Assembly: GCA_018292915.2 (NCBI GenBank)
Contig: JACVVK020000390.1
Coordinates: forward strand, 570,001-634,000
Reading direction: 5' to 3'
Length of the DNA: 64,000 nucleotides
Source: Batillaria attramentaria
Taxonomy: Eukaryota > Mollusca > Gastropoda > Batillariidae
This document shows, piece after piece, positions 11,940 through 23,206 of this stretch; the first letter of the stretch is position 1, and each line of letters starts with the position of its first letter. Made by a program: the position numbers and the translations under genes. The notes beneath the pieces are model-generated. The model saw only the letters and a program-made list of their open reading frames with translations, had not been told where the DNA came from and did no database searches.

Positions 11940-13301
11940 TAAAAATTAAAGGGTGGGGGGGGGGGGGTGTTTGGGGGTTTAACGTCCTTTTCCACCACAT
12001 AGGGTGATATCAAAGACGGAGCAACAAGTAAAAACCCAGCACAAATATTTGGCCCCAACCGGGATACGAACTCACGACACGAGCATTAGATTTAGAAGTC
12101 CAACGTTCTACCATTCAACCACCCCGGCTCCCCTAAAAATTAAAGAAACCCAAGACCCTTCCTAAACTGAGTATCAAAACCCAATGCCAGACTGCCTCAG
12201 TCAGTTACTGTTTGTGTTACATACATGTACACTGTTCTAGAGAAGAAAGAATGTGTCAATCAGCCATCGAACATTTATGTATTTGCCCAAACTGGTGAGC
12301 TGTTAACTCAAAATAATGGAGGTATGTATCAATCTTGTCAGGCCAGCTGCTGCACCAGTCTACACCATATACAACACTACATCCTGACATTGTTTATTAT
12401 CACACACCTGCCACTGGCATCCGATGGCAGTATGGGTTACTGGGGCTGTAAACAAACCTGCCTGTACACTGTACAGTTTAGGTTTCAGTACAGTAAGCCT
12501 TATTCCATCATGCCCCAAGCCCCCCCCCCCCCCCAACCTCCCTCCACTGCAGTGATTTCAGTGTTCAGATGACAGGTACACTAAATCACATTGATGACAG
12601 AAGCTTGTGAGTCATAACACAATTCAGTGTGCGGCAAAACCAGTTGTACATCATGACTGTTCACGTATAAAGAATCCTGCATAACATGAGTTTTAATTAC
12701 TGACAGCACGAGAGCAAATGAATCAGGAACAATTTGAAGGAAGCGTGTTGGTGACTCTTCAAGTAGAGCACTTAAAAGCTATCCGATTCATTACATACTT
12801 AGTTCACACATCCTGGTTACCATCTCTGACAGCAGTAAACCTTCAGACATTGACTATAACTTGCTGTTTTTTCCCCCCTCATGTGGCGAAATTACAGGCC
12901 AGCCTGTCTAAACGTTGACTAATCCCCCCCTCCCCCCAACCCCACTCCTTCCCCCACCGTAACTAAGGGGAATAATTTAGTTGCTTGCTCTCTGCGGGCT
13001 GACGTGAGTGTGTTTAAAGTTGTTTTCCCTGTGGATTTTACGCACACTTATCATCATATGACTGAGAAAGGCCACAGATATCTTGATCTTCACATGCACT
13101 GTTTAATCTATCGGAAAGCGCATCGAAATAGACTCACTTGTTGAAAGTCTTCTGAAAATCCTGAATCTGCTTCCGGCTGAACTCCTTGAATTCCGTGTAG
13201 GGATTGAAGACATTACTACTCGGCAGAGTCGTCGCTCCCTCTTCGCCCTCATTGATAAGATTTCGTCGATTCAACTTGCTCGCCAGCTCGTCGTCTGCCA
13301 T
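7482..13301 (-). CDS. EFHD2: EF-hand domain-containing protein D1/D2 (swiprosin-1) homologue, 4 coding exons
   Basis: The spliced coding region (13301-13138, 10662-10515, 8783-8646, 7619-7482) gives 195 residues. It starts MADDELASKLNRR and contains VFNPYTEFKEFSRKQI, the block diagnostic of EFHD1/EFHD2. EF-hand 1 loop is residues 57-68 (DVGKDKFIDFNE). EF-hand 2 loop is 93-104 (DEDNDGKISFRE), with the acidic residues at the calcium-binding positions kept. Residues 150-195 are charged and predicted to form a coiled coil (FEEEIRQEQEEKKKQAEE). Vertebrate members are about 240 residues; the alanine-rich N-terminal extension is missing here. The family binds calcium and F-actin and acts in the cytoplasm on lamellipodia and cell migration. 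All splice sites are GT-AG. Intron phases are 2, 0 and 0. EFHD1 and EFHD2 split within vertebrates, so the symbol marks the family rather than strict orthology. Confidence 0.95.
8119..8255. repeat. A/C-only tract in EFHD2-like intron 3
   Basis: C run, A runs and CAAA/CAAAC words with almost no G or T on the plus strand. A separate run of about 22 C lies at 8365-8386. Confidence 0.8.
8450..8533 (-). pseudogene. Decayed tandem copy of the exon 3 end plus its donor region
   Basis: This segment aligns to 8575-8667, about 125 bp away, in the same orientation. The copy keeps the codons for KNFFQAK and then the intronic start, but where the true exon has AAG|GTGACAT the copy has AAGATGACAT, so the donor GT is lost. 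No acceptor is evident before it. It is a partial exon duplication lying inside intron 3. Confidence 0.75.
8646..8783 (-). CDS. EFHD2: EFHD2-like coding exon 3
   Basis: Codes residues 105-150, from FLLIFRKAAAGEL to GVKGAKNFFQAK, which matches the linker after the EF-hands of EFHD2. The acceptor is TTTTCAG|TTC and the donor CCAAG|GTGACAT. Its last 22 bp are duplicated in the following intron. Confidence 0.94.
8895..9243. repeat. Polypurine tract, (GAA)-rich, in EFHD2-like intron 2
   Basis: About 350 bp that is nearly all A and G on the plus strand (GAAGAAGAT, GAAAAAG words), so the pre-mRNA carries a matching pyrimidine tract. It begins about 110 bp upstream of the exon 3 acceptor. The serine/leucine/phenylalanine open frames in it are artefacts. 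Confidence 0.85.
9613..9957 (+). mobile_element. Dispersed repeat F, copy 1 (tRNA-like head)
   Basis: Starts with a box A-like TCTAGTGGTTAAGG, then a weak box B region, followed by a body with TCTAACCTCAAACTAAACT and GGTCCATTCC. The body recurs at 63437-63710. The tRNA-like head and the length suggest a SINE. It lies in intron 2 of the EFHD2-like gene, on the opposite strand. Confidence 0.65.
10515..10662 (-). CDS. EFHD2: EFHD2-like coding exon 2
   Basis: Codes the end of codon 55 through residue 104 and carries both EF-hand loops. The acceptor is TTTCAG|ATATGACG and the donor CGGGAG|GTATTT, so the exon closes on the last residue of the second calcium-binding loop. Confidence 0.95.
11426..11493. 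repeat. (CA)n microsatellite
   Basis: A CA run with one CAAACA interruption, in intron 1 of the EFHD2-like gene. Confidence 0.95.
11873..11936. repeat. Compound (CT)n(CA)n microsatellite
   Basis: A CT run passing directly into a CA run. It lies just left of a SINE-A copy. Confidence 0.93.
11950..12134 (-). mobile_element. SINE-A (tRNA-derived), near full length
   Basis: Read on the minus strand it begins GGGAGCCGGGGTGG, then box A-like TGGTTGAATGGTAGAA and box B-like GAGTTCGTATCCC, followed by a conserved body (TTTGATATCACC, GTGGTGGAAAAGGACG) and a C-rich end near CCCCCAAACACC. Head order and the pol III boxes point to a tRNA-derived SINE. It sits in intron 1 of the EFHD2-like gene, in sense orientation. 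Confidence 0.85.
13138..13301 (-). CDS. EFHD2: EFHD2-like coding exon 1
   Basis: Codes residues 1-54 plus two bases of codon 55. The donor is AACAA|GTGAGTC. The ATG is preceded by GGCAAC. A strong acceptor-like site (pyrimidine run then CTACCAG) ends at 13309, only 7 nt upstream of the ATG, so this may be the second exon of the transcript. Confidence 0.94.
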
Positions 13302-14043
13302 GTTGCCACTGGTAGGGGAAAGACAAAGGAGGAAAACTGCACGAACAATTTACGCACTGCCACTCGGCGACCCCTCGGTAGCAGACGGCAATGTGGTTCA
13401 GCTTCCTGTTCGAGGGGAACTCTTGTCACGTGATCTCTACGTCACTAGGAGTCCCGCAAATAACCGATGTCCGTCAGTCTTGAAACTAGCGCTTGTAATG
13501 ACGAAAACGTTAGGTTTTGGTCTTCTTTCAGTCATAGACATGTTTCACCCGGACGAAAACGAACGACAGTTTTGCAAAAATAGGACCCCCCACCCCTGTC
13601 CCCGCCCCACCCCACCCTAAGAACTACGCAAATTTGTTGAGATCCACAAATTAGGGGAGACAAGTGCACTGTTTGTTGCCGCCTGTTCGCCAAGCCTAAA
13701 TTAAGAGTTGCTTCCCATCCATCGGTTGTGTGGGGTGCCTTCAGCTTTCCCGTGGAGTTCAGTCAATCAGTGCATCAGTCAAGCCTCCATTTATTATTTC
13801 AGTTTCAGATTTGAAGAACCAGTGACCTGAACATGGGTTTTTCATTTCAGTTGCATCCGATTGTGAGAAAATTGATACTAGTGATAATGCCGGTGGGAAC
13901 GGACTGAAAACACAAACAGTATGACGTCCGTGAGACTGAGCAGTATAACAAAAACAGTGGCAACAGCAGCAGCACTGACAAAGCAGCAGCAACTGCTCCA
14001 TCAGTCCCAGCAACGACTACAACACAGACAAAACCCAAGCAGC

Positions 14044-14109
14044 AAGCAAACAAACAAAAACAAACAAACAAACAAACAAACAAACAAACAAACAAACAAA
14101 CAAACAAAC
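14044..14109. repeat. (AAAC)n microsatellite
   Basis: CAAA/AAAC tetranucleotide run of about 66 bp. Confidence 0.93.
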
Positions 14110-14194
14110 GCTGAACGAAAACAGTCAGTGACGGTAGTCATCAGTCAGCGAACACCGGACCTGACTGCACACGGCACGCCGTCAGTGCCGCCGG

Positions 14195-14281
14195 ACACAC
14201 ACACACACACACACACACCGTCACACACACACACCGTCACACACACACACCGTCACACACACACACCGTCACACACACACA
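14195..14281. repeat. (CA)n with regular CCGT interruptions
   Basis: CA runs separated by CCGT at 16-17 bp intervals, which makes a four-unit higher-order repeat. Confidence 0.9.
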
Positions 14282-14337
14282 AACTGAACACTGACATGCA
14301 CTGCTGTTCAGTTGAAACTGACTCAGTCGCCGGGTCG

Positions 14338-14339
<2 letters not shown>

Positions 14340-14414
<75 letters not shown>
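14340..14414. repeat. (GA)n microsatellite
   Basis: An uninterrupted GA run of about 75 bp. Confidence 0.95.
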
Positions 14415-14418
<4 letters not shown>

Positions 14419-15379
14419 AACTAATCAGAAATACCCTGTTGGCACCTTAAAAAAAAAAAAAAAAAAACTCCCACGGCCATCTTTTAACAAGACGGCCACG
14501 GTTTTAAGATGAGAGTTCTACCAACTGGCTGCCAGAATTATTGGCATCCATTGTCGCCCACTAAAAGCAACCTCTACGCTCCAAACAAGCCCACTGTTCT
14601 GGCATTTTAGGCAAACACGATCCACTTCTCAGAAGTCAATAATCAGCCCTGAAACGACAGAGCCGCTGCCCCGAAAAAACCGACGCATTCTCTGAGTACG
14701 AGCGACATCAACTGATAGCGAGGCAAATATTTTCTCAGTGTCTTTGAATCATTACGCGAGTGGGGGTTTTAGCCAAACATTGAGCAACCTTTGTGGCGGT
14801 ACAGCTCACAGCAAAGCGGTGTTGTCTTTCCCAGCCAATGTTATCAGAGTAAATGACAAGATTGGAAAGAATAACATGGTCGGAATGATTTCGGATATTA
14901 GCATCGCGGGGGCTTTAAACCGCAAAGTCGGGATTGGCGTCTTGAATATGCGTCCGTGTCAACAGAAAGTTCCAGGACTTGTCCTCCTTTTTTAGACAGA
15001 TCATGCGTTTTATCCGGTTTGTAATCCCGTGGGAAGATATCTTGTTTATCAGCAAATTCTCCATGCCTAAAAGCTTTTCATTCTTTTTGCTTTTATGTAG
15101 TATTCTATGTTTTTGTTGGAATGCTCTTTGTGAAGTGGTCATCGCGTCCGTGTGTATTTGGAAAATGGACGACTCCACTCGGCAACTGAGCGGCCCCGAG
15201 GCCAAAGCCCCGCCCCTTAAAGCCGTCTCTTAACTGGGCACTGCGGAGCGCCACAGTGCTGTCCACAGTTGTGACACTGTTGTGATTTGGGGGGTTTCCG
15301 CCGCTGTGGCGTCATCGCAGCAAACTGGATTTCAAATAGCCACAACTGTGACTGTGGTTTCCACCACAGATTCTGACTG

Positions 15380-15600
15380 GCTGTACTACGTCACTCGGCG
15401 CGCAAACATGGCGGACAGTGCATCTCCAATCGGTTTGTCACCGAGCACAGCTGTGTTCAGTTTTGTAGTTAGTAGACACACCGAGCGCAACGACTGTGAT
15501 GTGCACATGTGTGTTTCGCGCGCTGTGCCCAGTTCAGAGCAGGCTTTACTCTGCCGTGTATTGGCAACTTGAAACACAGTACGTCCATGACGTCATTTTT
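15380..15600. promoter_or_regulatory. Promoter-like segment with YY1-like and CRE motifs
   Basis: Contains AACATGGCGGAC (YY1-like) near 15406 and a full palindromic CRE, TGACGTCA, at 15588-15595. A 54-codon frame follows the ATGGCGG but resembles nothing known. The promoter role is an inference; no transcript start can be placed. Confidence 0.3.
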
Positions 15601-16169
15601 ACGGAAAAAAGGGGTGATTTCAAGATGACAGAGATTGATGTAATGGCCATTTTCCTCAAATGACGTGAATGGATTAACGGCTTTCTTCCCCTGCTTCAGT
15701 CATATCAAAACTACACGTGCTTCCCTCGTTGTAGTGTCATAGGTCTAGCAAGAACGTTTGCCAGACCATGCCACGTGCTGTGCTCATTATGCCGCGGGAC
15801 TGACGCGACTGGCCGAATTCTGGGGGCTCGACCCTTTTGATTGACAGGGGTGGAGTCGACTATTGACGTATAGATCTTTCGGTTCAGCCACGTGGTCAAC
15901 GGTTGGCAAAGGTGAACGAAAATTACCGATATGAAGGACGTGTGTTTTATTTTATTTTATTTTTTCTCTGGAAACATCCCCCGCAAGAGCCTACCTTCTG
16001 AACCAGACCTTTGGAGCAAGAGTAGTTCTCGTGTGACACCGACACCGCAAACCGCCCCCATGAACTTTAAGTGAAGGAGATGGTACACCATGGATAAAAG
16101 ATCATCCGGTTATCACTGAAGAACGTAAAATCAACAGTGACTCAAAGAACTGCTTTGATAGGCCAAAGA

Positions 16170-16510
16170 ATACAAGTGCACAGGGCCTCAAAATGCCTTT
16201 ATATTCCCTATTAGCCTCAGGCATCATAGTCACACCCAGAATGCTTCAATCTATCAATCTAGAAACAAAAATTACCACGCAAAGACCATTCAAGGGCACG
16301 TACCTGACAGGAGTTGAACGCATTTGAATGTCTCCTTTCCGCTCAGGCCTCTCTGGGGTAATGCTAGTCTACTTTCTGTATAGGCCAGTGAGCCTCTCCA
16401 ACCAAGCCACTCACGCCACCTTTGCCTTTCTTGTGCGCAAAAGGTCCCAGCTTCACTGTGGCAGCTTGCCTCCTCTTGCGACCCCCTGGCATGCACTTTG
16501 CCCTACCAAA
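16170..16510 (-). mobile_element. Dispersed repeat G, copy 1
   Basis: The reverse complement of this segment aligns along its length with 43647-44188 (shared words TGCATGCCAGGG, TTTTGCGCACAAGA, CCCTTGAATGGTCT, TAATTTTTGTTTCTAGATTG). The two copies differ by a SINE-C inserted in the second. The class is unknown. Confidence 0.7.
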
Positions 16511-16574
16511 ATAATAAGAAAATTCACAAAAAATCACGCTTTCTTGTGACAATTTACAAATCACTACAGACTAG

Positions 16575-16777
16575 CACACTCCCAAAACAGGGTCCTTCGA
16601 ACAAATACAAAAAAAAGCACACTCCCAAAACAGGGTCCTTCGAACAAATACAAAAAAGCACACTCCCGAAACAGGGTCCTTCGAACAAATACAAAAAAAG
16701 GACACTCCCGAAACAGGGTCCTTGGAACAAATACAAAAAAAGGACACTCCCGAAACAGGGTCCTTCGAACAAATACC
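16575..16777. repeat. Minisatellite, 41-43 bp unit, 5 copies
   Basis: The unit is ACACTCCC(A/G)AAACAGGGTCC followed by TTCGAACAAATAC and an A run. Units start near 16575, 16618, 16659, 16701 and 16743 and are nearly identical, so expansion is recent. Confidence 0.92.
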
Positions 16778-16802
16778 AAACTTGACCCCACACTGGGTGC
16801 GT

Positions 16803-17000
16803 GAGCGGTGGTCTAATGGGTAGCGCGTCGGATTTAGCCGCTGCTCTACTGAACGGCCGTCACCAGTGTCATGGCGATGAAGCGCGGGTTCGAGCCCAGG
16901 TCGAGCTTGTGATTATGTGATACCGGTTTTTCCTGGCTACCGGGCTGCTCATCGTGGATTTCTCTCCGGGTAATCCGGCTTTCCTCCCCCCCCCCCCCCA
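16803..17000 (+). mobile_element. SINE-E (tRNA-derived)
   Basis: Box A-like TGGTCTAATGGGTAGCGCG and box B-like GCGGGTTCGAGCCCAGG are spaced by an enlarged anticodon arm. A body follows with TTCTCTCCGGGTAATCCGGC and then a C/A run. The long insert between the boxes excludes a working tRNA. Confidence 0.65.
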
Positions 17001-17636
17001 AAAAAAAAAAAAAAAAATGTTTTAAAAATATAGGATAGGTATTGGGTGGCGCTGCACCGCGGCGACGCGCTTTCCCCGGGGGGAAGCAGCCCGAATTTCC
17101 CGAAAAGGGATAATAAAAGTAGTAAAAAAACAACAACAACAACAACAAAAAAAAAAAAAAACAACAAAAAAAACCACTCAGTGTTCTTACGCCGCATCGA
17201 TTTTTGTTCCATTTGTGTCCAAGTTTTGCCGAGCGGGGGCTGTTGACATCCTTTCATCCACTTGTCACTGACATTCAGCTCAGCATAGTACTTGGACAAC
17301 AGTCACACATGACATTGCACGTGAGTTAAAGGCACTATTTCCATGTTTAATCGGCCTCAGAGAAGCCAACTGATGTTTTGGAAACAGTTTCGCTGGTGGG
17401 CGCGCTTGTAGTAGTCTCTTTCAATGGTTAGTAGAGCTCTGAATGGGAGACAGTGCCGTTTACAGGCTCTGCCAAACCGCAAAAAAAATCAAAAACTCTA
17501 ACACAGCGGTTGACTGTGTCGCAAGCCTCTCGACCAGCCCTCGTGTTATCCGCGTCAATTGTACCCTTCTCAGTGTTGGCTCAGCGCCAGCATTTGAGAT
17601 GCTGTCACTGTGCAGGTGCCTAAAATACCAAATAAA

Positions 17637-17932
17637 AAACCCAAACAAACCCAAAAACCAAAACAAACCATCAACAAACAAACAAACAAACAAACAAACA
17701 AACAAACAAACAAACAAACAAACAAACAAAACAAAACATAAAACTAAAAAACAAACAAACAAAAAACAAACAAACAAACAAAAAACAAACAATAACAAAA
17801 AACAAACCACAAAACAACAACAAACAACAACCCAAAAAACCCAACCCAACAGCAAAAACAAAAACAAAACAAAACAAAACAAAACAAAACAAAACAAAAC
17901 AAAACAAAACAAAACAAAACAAAACAAAACAC
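17637..17932. repeat. (AAAC)n and (AAAAC)n tract
   Basis: About 300 bp without G and almost without T on the plus strand. It is AAAC-based at the left and a regular (AAAAC)n at the right. Confidence 0.9.
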
Positions 17933-18952
17933 CCCCTTCCCCTCCCAAAACAGACTGGAATCATATAATACAATTTTTTGAAGAGCTTCAAGAACAGTCA
18001 CGTCATTATGTCACGTTTATTGTGCACACGAGCGAGTTTCTTTGACTGCGCTGGCGGAAGTAAGGGCCGGCGTTAAATGGGACAGAGGAAACAACTCAGT
18101 CACGATCAGATCTGGCATGGTTTAATGCGCCAATCATTAAGCCGCCGTCAAGAAAATGTGTGCTAAGCATGACATTTCATGAAATCCAGACAGCCAGATA
18201 TCGCATTTCGAACTAAGATTTGCTGAATGTCTACGCAAACACGTTTTCCTGGAACACTGCATTTGCTCAGGCACGAAATTTATACAGAAAAAAAAAAAAA
18301 TCAGATGCATGCTGGGAACATGGAACTGTATTTCCATATGGAAAAGACGCGTGATTGTCATCCATTTTCAACGGAAGTGCCCCCACTGACGACAAACACG
18401 CATGCGCATATAGGTCGCCGGAAACAAGAGACCCCAATGTCTGGTGCTAACGATTCGTGGAAAGTCGACTTCCGGCGGCCATTTTGTGCATTTGTCGTCT
18501 GTTTGACGTGTGATTACCGGGAACAACGAGACAGAGCAAGCAACAGGAGAACCGTGATTATTTTACACGGCGAATAACCACGAGGCATTCATGTGTACAA
18601 AGCGTCTCGGAGCCGACCTTTCTATACGCCGGAGTATGAATTAACTGAGCTGGACTCGGCGGAGATCGAATAACAAGTGAAGGGTGCCTGGGTGCAAAAC
18701 CTGGCTCAATTCTCTTAGTCCAGGCACCTTTCGTTGGTCTCAAGCTTACCCAGAGTACATCCGTCTCTTCTGAGAAGTCAAGGGGTCAAGGGGTCAAGGG
18801 GTCAAGGGTTCAATCCCGACGATTCAATTCAGGTCGATGAAACCTTATTTTATCCCTTAAGGACAATTGCAATGGGCCAATGGACGGACACGAAACTGAC
18901 AATAAAATAAAATAACAGAAACTATCTTTCATATACATCACCTTACACATAA

Positions 18953-19022
18953 GAGTGAGTGGGTTTTTAGGGCTTAAAGCCACGCAAGCCACAAAGACTA
19001 ATTCGCGGCTGATTGCAACACA
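18953..19022 (+). mobile_element. SINE-C fragment
   Basis: Shows the GAGTGAGTGGGTTTTTAGGG end followed by CTTAAAGCCACGCAAGCC and ACTAATTCGCGGCTGA. Upstream at 18778-18812 there is a short GGGGTCAA repeat of four units. Confidence 0.65.
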
Positions 19023-19272
19023 TAATATCATATCATATACATGCATAACATTATAGCTATCACAATACAACACAACCATAACTCAGGTTCAGATTAAAAC
19101 AACAACAACAACAACAACAAAGAAACAATAACAAAACAACAACAATGACAGAAAACTCCCCCCCCCCCCAAAAAAAAACCCCTACATTTAGACCCGATAG
19201 ATTTTTAATATTTATTTACATCTTGTTTTATTTTTTATGTTTTATAGGACCTGGCAGGAAGGGACTTTCATA

Positions 19273-19315
19273 AGCCGCGAATTAGTCTTTGTTGCTTGCG
19301 CGGCGTTAAGCCCTA

Positions 19316-19316
<1 letters not shown>
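19273..19316 (-). mobile_element. SINE-C fragment, inverted
   Basis: AAGCCGCGAATTAGTC and GCGGCGTTAAGCCC are the reverse complement of the SINE-C core. It abuts the (AAT)n tail of the LINE 3' end to its right. Confidence 0.6.
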
Positions 19317-19353
<37 letters not shown>

Positions 19354-19410
19354 ATAGCTTTTATAGAGCGCCGTTCTCCAACTTCAAGGACTCGCTGCGC
19401 GTTAAAGCAA

Positions 19411-19493
<83 letters not shown>

Positions 19494-19690
19494 ATTTACA
19501 TCCCCTCAGCATACATACAATTGGCAGTGCAACGAACTCATGATGCACACAGGCAGACTTAACAGAGGTTTAGCTATCGAAGGCTTGGCGGAAGAGGTAG
19601 GTCTTCAGATGCGATTTAAACAGAGGCAGTGAGGTCTGAAGGCGGAGTTCGATTGGCAAGGAGTTCCAGACAGTGGGGGCTAAATAACTA
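19317..19690 (-). mobile_element. Non-LTR retrotransposon (LINE) 3' end, copy 1
   Basis: On the minus strand, codons for PTVWNSLPIELRLQT and LFKSHLKTYLFRQAFDS end in a stop near 19569. This is the conserved C-terminal end of the reverse transcriptase ORF of CR1/L2/Jockey-like LINEs. A 3' UTR containing a (CA)n run, GCGCAGCGAGTCC and CGCTCTATAAAA follows, then an (ATT)n tail. It is 5'-truncated, as is usual for LINE insertions. The same family is at 38400-38825. Confidence 0.8.
19412..19490. repeat. (CA)n microsatellite within the LINE 3' UTR
   Basis: CA run of about 79 bp. The related copy at 38712 has CACACA followed by a GA run at the matching place. Confidence 0.9.
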
Positions 19691-19715
19691 ACTAACTAAC
19701 CCCCAAAACCCTATG

Positions 19716-20018
<303 letters not shown>

Positions 20019-20419
20019 AATCTGTACATGCTTTTTCACAGTGCGACCGTTTTTGAAATCACCTTCGATTCGATTCGATGTCAGTCATCTAAACACTCGC
20101 CCTGGGCTTCTGGAGTGGACAGCTCTTAAGCCGAGTTTAATTGTCTCAATGAAAAAAATGGCGAGAAACCATGAGAACATCCCTCCTGAATCCGCCCCCC
20201 CCCTCCCCATCCTCACCCTTTTCACCCCTTGCTCTCTATGTTCTTCAAGAGTGCTTGAATTTAACTGTGGCCTGCACTGTTCATCCAACTGAGATTGTCA
20301 AAAGGATTTTTTTTTTAACATTTGAAAGGGAAGTGCCATTTCGAAATCGCATTAGCCTTGAAAAAACAAACAAAATTTTTTGCAGCCTTTGAAACTTAGT
20401 TTTAGGCCCAAAAAAAAAA

Positions 20420-20651
20420 GGCCTTTCGACTTTTCCCTAGAGCATATCGGCAGCTAACAATGCATTTTATTGATACGTAGATAAACACCTGCAACAGGTG
20501 GTACTTGAACATCACACTCAAGTTTAAAAAAAAAATCAAAATAAAAAAAACAAACTTTTTATTTGAAGTGAAGCCCCGGCCCTTAACTAAAAAAAAACAA
20601 CAACAAAACTCTGCTCTTAACAGAATGTTTTGGTGAGAAAAACATCAACAT

Positions 20652-20734
<83 letters not shown>

Positions 20735-21110
20735 TTTTCGACTTTTCCCGAGAGCATCCCATGAGCAAACAATGAATACATGCGTAAACAATTGCAAGTG
20801 GTATTTGAAAATCATACCCAAGTTAAAAAGAAAAACAACTTTTTATCGGGAATGAAGCCCCAGCCCCTAATAAAAATAATTAAAACTTTGCCTTTAAAAC
20901 TTTGTTTTGGCGAGAACTTAAAACAAAACAAAACTAAACTGAAAACTTCTCGACTTTTTGTTCCTAATGCATCTGGTGAGCAAACAATAAATACATGCGC
21001 AAAAAATTGCAAGTTGTACTTGAAAATAATACCCAACTTAAAAAAAAAACACACACAAAAAAAACACGCCTTGAATAAAGCCCCTGCCTTTGAAAAAAAA
21101 AATAAAAAAA
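20420..21110. repeat. Tandem array of three diverged units of about 210-310 bp
   Basis: TTCGACTTTT followed by GAGCAAACAATGAATAC and GAAGCCCC recurs starting near 20425, 20735 and 20950. The first unit is lengthened by the (GA)n at 20659-20732. No coding content is evident. Confidence 0.75.
20659..20732. repeat. (GA)n microsatellite
   Basis: GA run of about 74 bp inside the tandem array. Confidence 0.95.
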
Positions 21111-21508
21111 ATGGACGCGTTCTGCAAACAAACAACCTCTTCAGTTTCCTGTGCCAGCAAATCCAGTTGCAATTTCATGAAAGCCTTGTTTGGCTCGACG
21201 AATCCTGAAGTGAACAAACCCCTCTGTCTATACACACTGTGCGGTGATCATCCACGCATGACTGAACTTATCTGCTCAAGCTCTGGTCATGCGGAAATCC
21301 GCGCTGTTTGTCGTTGGTTTTTTCCCAGTTGGTTGGGATCATTCCTGCCTGAAGGTATGACCTCATGACGCAAACGCCAACGAGCAAACGAAGAAAAACG
21401 ACTGAGAGGGCCGGAGAAAACAAAACAAGCTCCAGATAAAAAAGGGGGTCAGTTACGAGACATGTTGAAGTCAATCAAAGAGCTCGGCGGGTAAAGTCGT
21501 GTGTCTTG

Positions 21509-21690
<182 letters not shown>

Positions 21691-21908
21691 ATATGGCCTT
21701 TATTTGAGAAATGATCTTTGAGAACGGTAGAACTTGCTGGAGCTCAGCAGACCAGTTTCCCTAAATTGCTCTGACTAACGTCAAACAGTCAAAATAGCAA
21801 AAGGAACGAAACTCAAAAAGATGTAGAATAAATAAGAACACCAAAAGTCACAAAAACGTAGAACATAATTATTCAGTTACAACAAATCGAAGGGGGGGGG
21901 GAGGGAAA

Positions 21909-21912
<4 letters not shown>

Positions 21913-21973
<61 letters not shown>
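21913..21973. repeat. (GA)n microsatellite
   Basis: GA run followed by short AATGACAATGA repeats. Confidence 0.93.
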
Positions 21974-21977
<4 letters not shown>

Positions 21978-22407
21978 AATGACAATGATAATGACAATGT
22001 TTTACAGACACCAGAAGCAGACGCATGCCCGTCTCACTTGTCTGGTTTCCAAGGAGCTGACTTCCCTTTTCTAGTGTCTTCCACCAAAAAATGTGACGTC
22101 AGGAGTAGAATTTCTCAACAGCATTACGCAGCCATGGTTGGGGGGGGGGGGGAGAGGGGGGGGGAGAGAGAGAGAGAGAGAGAATCAATGAATAAAAAAA
22201 CCCTTTATTTTACAACGGCAGAGGCAGTTGACGTCACTAAGGTAGTCATTTCTCATACCTGCCGTTGCTAAAAACTACTATCAACTAAGTAATAAGAAGG
22301 AATAAAACAAGAAAAAACAAACAAACAGACGCACAAAAACAACAACAAAAAACAAACAACGAGCAGATGTTGGAAACACACGCACACACATGCACACAAT
22401 GCCTACT

Positions 22408-22409
<2 letters not shown>

Positions 22410-22467
<58 letters not shown>

Positions 22468-22545
22468 GGCTTAAAGCCGCGCAAGCCACAAAGACTAATT
22501 CGCGGCTGAGTGTGCCTGCACTACATGTTAAAAAAAACCAAAAAT
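22410..22545 (+). mobile_element. SINE-C with (GA)n end
   Basis: A (GA)n run of about 50 bp joins directly to GTTTTTAGGGCTTAAAGCCG, then ACTAATTCGCGGCTGAGTG and GCACTACATG. In the target-duplication-bounded copy at 43765 this end is (GTGA)n, so the GA run is probably an expanded SINE end. Confidence 0.75.
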
Positions 22546-22568
22546 GTAACTTTGGACAAAGGATGCCT

Positions 22569-22569
<1 letters not shown>

Positions 22570-22623
<54 letters not shown>

Positions 22624-22745
22624 AGGGCTTAGAGCCGCGCTAGCCACAAAGACTAACTCGCGGCTGAGTGTGCCTGCACTACATGAAAACACAAAACAAA
22701 AATAAAACATTGGGCATAGGATGTAAACTGGTCTACGGGCCGGTA
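22570..22745 (+). mobile_element. SINE-C with (GA)n end, second nearby copy
   Basis: The same architecture as the neighbour about 160 bp to the left: a GA run, TTTAGGGCTTAGAGCCGCGC, then GCACTACATG and the far end GGTCTACGGGCC. A third GA run at 22752-22797 follows. Confidence 0.75.
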
Positions 22746-22748
22746 TAA

Positions 22749-22799
<51 letters not shown>

Positions 22800-22998
22800 T
22801 AACCACATATTTTGCCGTCTCGAGGCACGAAAGATTCCGTGATCCAAACTAATATGAAAGCAAGCGAAGATGTGTACAAGTTCAAAGCTGTCTCTGCTCT
22901 GCGCCCTCGCTTCGTTCCCGGGTATTTTCTGCTAATGTCTCGCCTCATCCCACTTCTTCGTCCATTTCTTTGAATTATCTCCCCATGTTTGTGTCAGA

Positions 22999-23206
22999 CC
23001 GGAAGTGCGTCCGTCGCAGTTTTTGTGGCCCACACGCGAGATGGCGGATCTCGCAACGACCATTTACGGTCGTGCACGAACATCAGGGGCTCTTTAAGAA
23101 CTGGTGCGAACAGGCCGAGGAGGAAGTGTAACCATAAACACAGGAAGCCACTAAGAGCTGGACAGTGCTCCGTGAAGCCATTTTGGCGACGCGAACGTGT
23201 GTTACG
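22999..23206 (+). promoter_or_regulatory. Promoter-like segment with ETS and YY1 motifs and a possible first exon
   Basis: CCGGAAGT (ETS) at 22999-23006 is followed by GAGATGGCGGATC (YY1-like) at 23038 and GCCATTTT near 23177. A good donor, ACG|GTGAGTGG, lies at 23206/23207. This arrangement is seen in housekeeping-type animal promoters. The frame from ATGGCGG closes after 18 codons, so any exon would be untranslated. No downstream exon was found. Confidence 0.3.

Noticed and set aside
15411..15575. A 54-codon frame beginning ATGGCGGAC near a CRE
   Set aside because: No similarity to any known protein; ATGGCGG is itself a YY1-type promoter motif. Kept only as a weak promoter-like segment.
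16575..16777. CRISPR-like regular repeats (also 52856-53170)
   Set aside because: The whole unit repeats with no unique spacers; these are eukaryotic minisatellites.
16803..16900. Possible tRNA genes at the SINE heads (also 12060-12134, 48240-48300, 58333-58400, 59757-59830)
   Set aside because: Box A and box B are present but the arms do not fold into a proper cloverleaf, inserts are too long, and each head continues into a repeated SINE body.
23041..23130. A short frame containing GLFKNWCEQAEEEV after the YY1-like motif
   Set aside because: It is not in frame with the ATG, ends after a few codons, and does not match a family I can name.
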